Shown: positions 56,226-64,000 of the stretch, piece by piece
How positions within the stretch are numbered: position 1 is the first letter of the stretch
How the letters are laid out: every line of letters starts with the position of its first letter
Origin: Toxorhynchites rutilus septentrionalis
Lineage: Eukaryota; Arthropoda; Insecta; Diptera; Culicidae
Length of the DNA: 64,000 nt
Assembly: GCF_029784135.1 (NCBI RefSeq)
Contig: NC_073746.1
Coordinates: 166,952,325 to 167,016,324 of the forward strand
Direction of reading: 5' to 3'
The notes under the pieces: model-generated
The model's input: the letters and a program-made list of their open reading frames with translations, nothing else
Told to the model about the DNA's origin: nothing
The model's database searches: none
Position numbers and translations under genes: made by a program

Positions 56226-58269
56226 TTTCAATGATGAATCGATTTACATCTGCCACCTCGATACCATAGTCTAGTTTGCAAATTTTGCAAATTTATCAGC
56301 GAATACGAATTTCATCGTACCAGAGAAATTACTTCAAGCCGTGGTCTCATTAAAGTGCTGCCCAAAACTTACTCGTGCTTTGGCGAGCAAAGTTTGAATG
56401 AATTTCGAGAAGATGATACCAATTCCATAGACAAGTTGACCTCAAAAAACCCTTGATACACAATTAAGATGCTAAAAATATCCTTTGCAACGAAAAGAAG
56501 CCTCCGCATCAAAAAATCACAATTCAACAGTGTCCATGAATCGATTGTGAACATTCATGCCCACGCTCACCTTAAAATTCCTTAGGGCCACTCAACGATA
56601 ACGAATCAAAACAATTCTGCAAACTCCCAAACCGGCCACGTGTCAGCGAACCGCGCGTCAATTTTCCGAATCCATCACCTGTGTCGATTTGGTGTTTACC
56701 GTGGTTTGTTAAGCACCGGCAGCGGGCATTCAATTACGCTGCTAATTAACATTTCCCACCGAGCGTGGAATTTCACTTTTGACCGAAATTTCTCCAAAAC
56801 AATACATGCCGACCGCCGTGCGGGTAGCTGCCATAAATGCATTGTTAATTGCCGATGTTTAAAAATATTGTACGCACAAGTGTGTACCCGCGGGTTGACC
56901 TCGAAAGCCACCAGCTGAACTAGACAGGCGCGTATCAGTAGTCGGTAGCCTATGTTTAGCCGGCCAGCACCAGTGCGGAATTAGTCGAGAGAAGAAGAAG
57001 AAAAATCAGCCAACAACAAGTTCATGATTGCATAGTTATTTGCAAGGGCAACATATGAAATGGAAAAAAACGCCACTTACACTATGTTGGGTTGTTGGTC
57101 AGTGAGAACATGCAAACTCATGCTGGCCTCTTTGTTCGGTCTTTCGATATGATCGCGCTACTTTTGCTATGGTCGAATGATTAGATGGATTCGATGCCAT
57201 GCTAATAAATGGTACAAATTCGATGAGGACCGACAAACAATGGATAATACATACTTTCCTGTGTAAAAGCGATTGTCAATCAACAGATTCGATTATTCAA
57301 TTAGCGTATACATCATAATGCATAATTAGGCTGATGACAAGCAATAACGAGAAGGCAAATTTAATTATGAAAATAAAATGGAATGGACAAAACAAGGTGT
57401 ACCGAATGAAACAGAAAGTCTCTGGTGTTTCGCGTCTCGTGTCGGATCGCCTGATAAATACAAACATATACAAAATGGTATCAAACATACTTGGAAATAT
57501 AATTCCAAAAGAAGAGAATTCAACATTTCTGGCATTCCTTTTCGCCAAATCAGAAGTACTCTATCTCCGACATTGATCAATTACTGCAACCATACTGTGA
57601 TATGAACAACATAGTAGATAAGAGCTTTCACAAATATAAACAGATACTGGACATCATATTACATCATAAACATCGATGGAAGGATGTTCGTAGTGTAACT
57701 TTTGTTGTTCCGGAGACACAGAATCCTTTTGATTTATTGGTTGGTATTTTGTTCACTCGCCAGCTAATGGTGCTGAACGACTTGAAATACCATTCAAACC
57801 AGCGATCGAAAGCACTGGAGTATCCTCCTCACAAAGGCTGATTCAATTCAAACTTCCTCCACACACTAATTGACGGTAATGAAAATTTGCTTCCACGTGC
57901 CATTTATTCCTTCCGTTTGAGAAGAAACTAATTTCAAATGCAGTTCGAATGCCAAATCTAATGTGTATCGCGTGCGTCAAAATTTGGTGTTATGTTCATT
58001 GCATCGATCATTTCGGAAGTTATGCATTTGGAAACCTGTTCCTTCCTTCGAAGTGATAATATACTTGTCACGCATACACGTTTATTTGTACTAAACACAA
58101 AGTGTGTAGTCATCATTGGTAGAAATCAATTCAAAAGTGGGTCCTACTTCCTCAATAAATCGAGATCACATGACAGAGGATGAAGCATCTTGTAGCTCAT
58201 AACAGTTGATAACCATTATATTATCATCATCATGAACAAGCACGTTTTGGTTTTCGTTAAAATTAATGT
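56226..58269. other. No recognised gene; one GC-richer segment
   Basis: 56580-56990 is less AT-rich and less repetitive than its surroundings, with TAATTA-type sites (GCTGCTAATTAACATT, TTGTTAATTGCC). It could be host regulatory sequence; this is a weak inference. Short open stretches at 57334-57576 and 57602-57841 lack recognisable domains. No splice-bounded exon could be argued. Confidence 0.35.
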
Positions 58270-58510
58270 AAAAAACTAGAAGTGGATTATATCTGTGATA
58301 TAACCGTAAGGTGGACGTAGGACTACCGTTGGCTTAGTAATCATCTGTTTGATTCTCTGATTAAATGAATGGATATTTCGATAATTTGCTGAACATTTTT
58401 TCTTGTAAATGTGAGTAGATAAGTATAACTGTTGAGTTTTAACTAATACAGGGGAATACATAAAATTTGATTCTTTTGAACTGGCTGGTGGTCCTGAAAA
58501 GGATCGATCG
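58270..58510 (-). repeat. Left-end fragment of histone-linked repeat with decayed stem-loop
   Basis: CTAGAAGTGGATTATATCTG...GATATAACC...GGACGTAGGACTACCG (58276-58330) matches the left end of the 5339 and 43390 elements, including the hairpin. About 160 bp further in, GATCCTTTTCAGGACC (minus strand 58505-58490) is a one-mismatch histone 3' stem-loop followed by ACCA. No histone frame was found beyond it. Confidence 0.68.
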
Positions 58511-58703
58511 GTGGCTTCTTAGAAGCAACTGAAGATAGTTGATACATGTATAGTTTCATTCTTGTGAGAACAATACACGTGTTTTGTGCACTTATTGTCA
58601 GTATGTATCTCTTTTACAAGACATTTGTTGCCACCACAGGTAGTTTTATATTGCTTTAATTACCATCATTATATATCTTTGTCAACATTATTTTATAATA
58701 TTA

Positions 58704-59675
58704 GGTTGGGGAATAGTAATCCATTAGTTTTGAGTTAAATTTAAAGTTTTATCAATTAAGCTTCGGATTGTCCGATTTGGATCAAATATACACCGTTTTG
58801 TTGTAAAATTTCTTACCATTCTTACAGTCGATTTTTACAGTCTTCTCTTGATCCCAATTTCTTATTATTTTTTTTATCCCATTTATTTATTTAAGGCTCA
58901 TTAGCATTTTAGCTGTAACAGAGCCGAATTTTAATCGTGTACATGTCACATGGTTATCATATATCTATAATTAGCACATTACACAGTTGCCATTCGCCAG
59001 TATTCCTTCTATACCATTACATATGGTACATTCACACAGTAGCCATTTAGGCGTAAGAGTATTCTTTCTGTTCTTCCATTATCCGGTTGGACCACCGGAC
59101 AGCGGAGACAGTTGATTGATCATTGTTGAGTTATTTATAGAACAGCAGCCCGATGTGTCTTGCAGAGCAGAGCAGTTGTATGAATGAATCGATCTTATTT
59201 CGACCGTGGATCGATCTCCATCGCTGATGATTGTTGCGTGGACGTAGCTATTCTGTAACAACACAAAGATGGTCAATGAGGGTCCTGAGTTTTGAACTCA
59301 CGATCGATCGCTTACTAAGCGAACGCGCAACCAATGTGGCTACGGAGACCCCCTAATTTCTTATTGTTCAGGATGTTTTGCAATGCGAGTGATCGCTCGG
59401 TACCATGTCCTATACGACTAGCTCAATAACTAGCTTAACTAGTAGAACTATAACTAGGTAAAATGTACCGAACTTTCTCTTTATTTACTTCGACTGTTAA
59501 CACCCTGTAACTCACAACTGAATGGAAGAATAAAAAAAAACAGCAAAAGAATTTTTTAGTGTGAAATGTCACCTTTACAACTAGCATAAACATGAAATTG
59601 TATGCTCGATATTACGCGAGATATCGATCGCTACAGCTAGCTATCGAGAAAATAATGGATCATTTTTCCCCAACC
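58704..59675. mobile_element. mariner-type MITE, split by a SINE
   Basis: Inverted ends GGTTGGGGAATAGTAATCCA / inverse of TGGATCATTTTTCCCCAACC, flanked by TA (58702-58703, 59676-59677). Without the SINE it is about 485 bp. No transposase. Confidence 0.82.
58868..59353 (-). mobile_element. tRNA-derived SINE (copy 2)
   Basis: Inverse orientation of the 20735 family, head GGGGGTCTCCGTAGCCACATTGG at the right end and tail at the left. Perfect 11-bp duplication AATTTCTTATT (58856-58866, 59355-59365). Confidence 0.9.
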
Positions 59676-59679
59676 TAAT

Positions 59680-59904
59680 TGTGTGGCACCATAAGCTATA
59701 ATAGTAGTCGATATCGCCTGTTATGCCTCATAGTAATATCCCACCTTTTATGCAAATACTTGATGCACACACACCGCACGTTACCCACATCCAGTTGTAC
59801 AGCAACAAGCATCGCCCCATTTGACATACCAACGGTAACGAAAGAGCGATTCGGCTTCGCAGAGCGTGTTGGGTGATTTCTCGGTAATAAATAGAAGTCA
59901 TACA
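59680..59904 (+). repeat. 5' LTR of the non-autonomous element
   Basis: 225 bp, TGTGTGG...CATACA. Matches 62472-62695 along its length, differing by small changes such as GGTAATAAATAG versus GATAATAG. Confidence 0.88.
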
Positions 59905-60157
59905 TTTTGGCGATCCTGCCAGACTGCTGAATTTTCAGCAGAAATTCTGGATATCTTTACTGAGGAATCACCCACACCGCAAGTGAGTTTGTTTCATAAA
60001 AGGTGAAAAAAACGGAAACTTAAGCATGATCCGGAAAGTGGTCGTTGGTCAATCGCCATCGCTGACGTAAGAAGGGATGCCAGGTATTTTTATTTAAATG
60101 TCTTTCACGTGGTGCGTAAAAAAAGGGTATTCAATTGTCTTCAAAGGAATAATATAT

Positions 60158-60650
60158 GGGGGTCTCCGTAGCCACATTGGTTGCGCGTTCGCTTAGTAAG
60201 CGATCGATCGTGAGTTCAAAACTCAGGGCCCCCATTGACCATCTTTGTGTTGTTACAGAATAACTACGTCCACGCAACAATCATCAGCGATGGAGATCGA
60301 TCCACGGTCGAAATAAGATCGATTCATCCATACAACTGCTCTGCTCTGCAGAAATATCGGGCTGCTGTTCTATAAATAACTCAAGAATGGATCAACGACT
60401 GTCTCCGCTCTCCAGTCTTAACTGTGGATAATGGAAGAACAGATAGAAAACTCTTTCGCCTAAATGGCTACTGTGTAAATATGTACCATTTGCAATGGTA
60501 TAGAAGGGAATACTCTAACGCCGAAAAAATGGCAACTGTGTAATGTGCTAATTATAGATATGATAAATATGTGACATGTACACGATTAAAATTCGGCTCT
60601 GTTACAGCTAAAATGCTAATGAGCCTAAAATAAACAAAAGGGATAAAAAA
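60158..60650 (+). mobile_element. tRNA-derived SINE (copy 3)
   Basis: Same family as 20735-21214, with head GGGGGTCTCCGTAGCCACATTGG, T-arm-like GAGTTCAAAACTC, and tail ending GGGATAAAAAA. Perfect 11-bp duplication AAAGGAATAAT (60143-60153, 60650-60660). Confidence 0.9.
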
Positions 60651-61549
60651 AAGGAATAATTTACTTTTGAACAAGTGATGGATTTGATGGAATATTCAGT
60701 GTTTATTCTAATTGTTTTGAGATTTATTTCACTAGGTGTGAACAAAGAATGTATTGCGCAACTGCGGACTTTGTTTTATGGGCTTGGAAATGATAGTTGG
60801 CTTGATGAACCGTTGACTGAGTGCATGTAGCCCCAGTTCTTCCACAAAGGCGGAACTGTGATAACTCAATTTGTTCATTTCAGCTTTGTAGTTTTGGTTG
60901 TAACTCAGACCATATCCACGGAGCTACTTGTTGAAACGGTATGTGACCGGAAAATCTTCGATTTGTGAAGTGGTCGTTTGAAAAATATAAGTTAATCTAT
61001 TGTATAGTATGGGCCCAATAATGGAAATACAGTGTCACAATCGTTCGAACTCTCGAGTGCAAATGAACTAGTGTCTTTTAGAGACAATATGTGTTCAGAC
61101 CGCTGGAGGTTCTCCGGAATTTTAAATGGGGGTCGCTTCATTCTTGAATTCATTCTGTATGCTTGTGGATTTTGAGCAAGTGACCCCGGGACAAAAGTAT
61201 CCGTTAATTACTAAGAACAAAAGTAAACAAGTGACACAAGCGTGCGAATGACACTGAGACGATAGCTCTCCCTTTTTTTTTTGGGTGATATTTTCGACCA
61301 ATAATTGGAGTTTCATGGTAATAAGATCCCTTAAAAGCCCACGTAGGCTATCACACTGAACAGTCTTCACAAAATTAAATGTCTTCAAAAGTGGTTCTCT
61401 TGTGCGACGGGGGCATTGAAAATCAAGATTACGAGTCATAGAATAATAATAAGCGTTACTCTAAAGGAAAACGAACTAATTATTAACACCGATATGTTCA
61501 ACTTTTTTTAAATATAATGAGGTAAAAATAGATAAATTATTGATAATAA

Positions 61550-61790
61550 GTACGAATTGGGACGACCTATAAAAAATGGTAATAATAAGAGTGCGGATCG
61601 GGACGATCGTGCAGTGTAAAAATGAAAGTAAAATCATTTGCGGATCGGAACGACCGTAGAAAAAATTATAATGATAAGAGTGCGGATCGGGACGACCGTG
61701 CAGTGTAAAAATGGAAGTAAAACTATATGCGAATCGAGACGACCGCGCAGACAAGTACGGCTAGGGACGACCGTATGGAGAACAGAAATC
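61550..61790 (+). repeat. Tandem array, GCGGATCGGGACGACCGTGCAG units
   Basis: About five units of 40-60 bp, each with GCG(G/A)ATCG(G/A)GACGA(C/T)CGTGCAG followed by an A-rich spacer (TGTAAAAATGGAAGTAAAA). The GGTCGTCCCGATCC core is G/C-rich against an AT-rich spacer. Confidence 0.88.
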
Positions 61791-61959
61791 GACTCGTTAT
61801 TTAGTTAATTAAATCTCATAAATAAGCTTTTATATTACAAAGGTAGTTGAAATATTTTATTAAGACATTAAATTGATCCACAACATACTGCCATCAGCAG
61901 ATCTTCATAGGATATATATTTGTTGTTTCACATTCGGAACCGGGCCGGAATGATGGCAT

Positions 61960-62240
61960 GATGACGCAGATGACTGCATTTTTCTAAATCGACAGCGGAT
62001 CGTTTTGTTTGTAGCGGCTCAGAATGACCGCGTAAAATTTTGTCGATAGTGGATCGGGATGACCGCGTAGAATTATGTCGATAGCGACTTGAAATGACTG
62101 CGCAGGATTCGATCGATAGCGGCTCGGAATGAGTGCGCGCAATTTTGTCAATAGCGGATCGGTATGATTGCGCAGAATCTTGTTGATCAATCGCTTTTTT
62201 TAAAACTGATAGCAAGCGAAATCATTCGCGAAAGATTTTA
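61960..62240 (+). repeat. Tandem array, TCGATAGCGGATCGGGATGACCGCG units
   Basis: About six ~35-38-bp units ending AAATCATTCGCGAAAG. Core related to the 61550 array. A fragment of the same array is at 470-690. Confidence 0.88.
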
Positions 62241-62471
62241 TGCCAACTTTTTTTTTTACTTAGAGCAGGTAAAAATGGCTCATGACGGATGTTATCGATA
62301 GCGTATCAGGATGACCAGATTCTTTTTGACAGTGATTTACCGAACGATAGGTATAGCAATATAATTTTTAAGAAATATTCTATATGAAACCGATGAAAGG
62401 TTAACCAAATGATCATTTCGTTATTTACGTTTTACTTTGCACTTCTTCTAAATTTTTGGAATGGGGGAGGA

Positions 62472-62695
62472 TGTGTGGCACCATAAGCTATAATAGTAGC
62501 CTATATCGCCTGTTATGCCTCACAGTAATATCCCACCTTTTATGCATATACTTGATGCACACACACACCGCACGTTACCCACATCCAGTTGTACAGCAAC
62601 AAGCATCGCCCCATTTGACATACCAACGATAACGAAAGAACGATTCGGCTTCGCAGGAGCGTGTTGGGTGATTTCTCGATAATAGAAGTCACACA
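62472..62695 (+). repeat. 3' LTR of the non-autonomous element
   Basis: 224 bp, TGTGTGGCACC...GTCACACA, preceded by the purine tract ATGGGGGAGGA and followed by CTAAT. Confidence 0.88.
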
Positions 62696-62959
62696 CTAAT
62701 ATTGTATTATTCGCAACGATTCACTTGAAATTCACCCTCTCTGCAACTAATGGTATGAAAACCAACAATGTACGGAACCCATGTGAGCTTCTACGCCAAT
62801 CAACTCAAAGCCTTAGTGAACATTCGACATTGGCACTGTTGCTCTTATCAAAAAAATGTGGTTTCTCTGATATGGTGAAATATTATCTGTATTAAACATG
62901 TAGTATTCTCCGCTATCGATATCCATATCCAATGGCACCATTTGTACACAATCTATATC
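62696..62959. other. No recognised gene
   Basis: After the CTAAT duplication no feature can be supported until the histone-linked fragment. Confidence 0.4.
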
Positions 62960-63260
62960 GACTTATCATCGATAGTTCGTTTTTCTCTACAGACTCCGTT
63001 CATACCGGCAGCAGAAGAGAAACGGAATTAGGAGAACGAGAGCATAGTGCTTTGACGAGTGACACCATTCTCCAGCCACTTCACAAGTATAACTAAATGA
63101 ATTCCCGAGCGGAAGTTCATTTACAGATTTGTGTTTTTACAATAGCCTGTTATCGGGGTATATTTTTAAGCTGTTGAAATAATTTTTCGGGTAAATAAGT
63201 AACAAACATATTACTCTCAGACATTTTATCTTTCGAACAAAATTATTGCCATATCACTTC
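62960..63260 (-). repeat. Promoter-region fragment of histone-linked repeat
   Basis: CAATAGCCTGTTATC...GCTGTTGAAATAATTTTTCGGGTAAATAAGTAACA...CAGACATTTTATCTTTCGAA (63141-63240) aligns with 6779-6880 and 47117-47215. The upstream CCCGAGCGGAAGTTC corresponds to the TATA-Inr segment, but the TATA box is lost. Confidence 0.65.
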
Positions 63261-63379
63261 ATTGGTCCGGAAAAAAATTATTCATTGTCTATATACCGTC
63301 GTCAATTGTATTTGAAGACATAGTTGCTGAGTTGCCTCAATTTCCAGAAAGCGTACAAGCGCGGAGAGCTTCCAGCGAG

Positions 63380-64000
63380 CACTCAACTTGTTGTAGCAGC
63401 ATTTTGCATTTCGTTCATCCTCCGAAATGCAAGTTACTGCTGCCTTGAGAGACACTCGAACCAACATAGTGAATCTCGGCATCTTTCGGGTTACCAGTAA
63501 ATTTGTGGAAACTGCGACCCGAGAATTGTAGTATTCTTTGGCTCCCGGGCCTGACGGTATTCCTTCTTGCGTGTTAAATATCAAACAAAAGTGTTATTCT
63601 GCTTACCCTCTATCGGTTCTATTCGACTCCACTGTACAGCAGAGTACATTTTCTTCGCTATGGAAGCAAACAACGATGTTCTCAGTGCATAAGAAAGACA
63701 TCACTTTGCACCCGTTCGAAAGTTTTCAAAATGATGCTATGTTTTCCTGTTGCAGGAACTATTTATTATCAGATCAGCATGGATTGGTCAGTCGCTACCA
63801 ATTTGGTCTACTTTGTTTCATTCTGTCTGCACAGAAAAGAGCTAGATGCTCAGATGGACGCAGTATAAATAAAATTTATGGTTGCTTTTGACCGTATCGA
63901 TCATAAAATTCTTCTAACAAGGCTGAACAAACTCGAGATTCATTCCAGATTTGCGAGATGGTTTCACTCGTATCTAATAGATCGGCGATTATGTGTCAAA
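63380..64000 (+). pseudogene. jockey-like non-LTR reverse transcriptase, N-terminal part, runs off the window
   Basis: In one frame GIFRVTSKFVETATREL, a TAG at 63529, then APGPDGIPSCVLN...YPLSVLFDSTVQQSTFSSLWKQT, the RT fingers region of jockey-type ORF2. A frame change around 63870-63880 leads to AFDRIDHKILLTRLNKLEIHSRFARWFHSYLIDRRL, the RT block A with its catalytic Asp. The YRPISLL block is degraded. The YADD block would lie beyond 64000. Confidence 0.82.

Larger units (their letters stand above)
59680..62695 (+). mobile_element. Non-autonomous LTR retrotransposon with internal tandem repeats
   Basis: LTRs 59680-59904 and 62472-62695 (TGTGTGGCACC...GTCA(C/T)ACA) are in the same orientation and differ at few positions. 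A perfect 5-bp duplication CTAAT flanks the whole (59675-59679, 62696-62700). A TGG-started primer-site-like sequence (TGGCGATCCTGCCAG, 59908) follows the 5' LTR and a purine tract (ATGGGGGAGGA) precedes the 3' LTR. The 2.6-kb interior has no gag or pol frame; it holds a SINE and two tandem arrays. The 5-bp duplication and GGCGA primer type suggest BEL/Pao as helper, as an inference. Confidence 0.85.

Noticed and set aside
57334..57841. Two consecutive open frames
   Set aside because: No domain, no homology recognised and no joined frame; left as unassigned sequence.
60158..60235. tRNA-like sequence
   Set aside because: It is the head of a SINE with target duplications and sister copies; the arms are imperfect, so it is not a tRNA gene.
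61550..62240. Regularly spaced GC-rich repeats resembling a CRISPR array
   Set aside because: The spacers are similar to each other and the units vary; the arrays lie inside an LTR retrotransposon of a eukaryote.

Overview
This window is eukaryotic and looks like an insect genome, most likely a mosquito (Culicidae). That assignment is an inference from spliced genes with short GT-AG introns, the mix of BEL/Pao, mag-like gypsy, errantivirus, mariner, Helitron, tRNA-derived SINE and jockey-like elements, and histone genes of insect type. No operon, CRISPR array, rRNA or genuine tRNA gene was seen. Two host genes are visible. Gene A (+, 1161-2609) gives the last two exons of a Thr/Pro/Gln-rich, mucin-like protein. 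Gene B (-, 33633-31533) gives four exons of a multi-pass membrane protein with a long low-complexity cytoplasmic-type tail. Most of the rest is transposable-element sequence, much of it nested.

Left block (4235-18314): a BEL/Pao retrotransposon with matching LTRs and a 5-bp target duplication (GAAAG). Its 5' LTR was later hit by a MITE (4389-5064) and by a histone-linked repeat (5339-7014). Its gag was split by a mag-like gypsy element (8196-14153), whose leader was hit by a TTAA MITE (9075-9808). The BEL copy has also lost most of its RT and its RNase H.

Middle block (20186-30967): a TA-flanked element with ~400-bp internal tandem repeats contains a SINE and a Helitron (22075-30907, TC...CTAG). 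Inside the (TA)n tract of the Helitron sits a young errantivirus (22135-29591) with apparently identical LTRs and open gag, pol and env. A spliced leader exon appears to supply the start and signal peptide of env.

Right block (34-64 kb): a mariner (37202-39470) holding a hAT-like MITE; another decayed Tc1/mariner element (48730-49964) whose relative lies at the left edge of the window; a short mariner deletion derivative; several SINEs; truncated non-LTR elements; a 4-kb histone-linked element (43390-47352) with two histone H3 pseudogenes, TATA/Inr promoters and histone 3' stem-loops; and a non-coding LTR element (59680-62695, TSD CTAAT) with internal ~35-60-bp tandem repeats.

The most unusual system is the histone-linked repeat family. 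It has constant ends (CAGGAAGTGGG... and ...GACGTAGTCCTACGTC), inserts into A-runs, is shown to be mobile by an empty site in the BEL 3' LTR, and carries histone-gene promoters, coding remnants and stem-loops.
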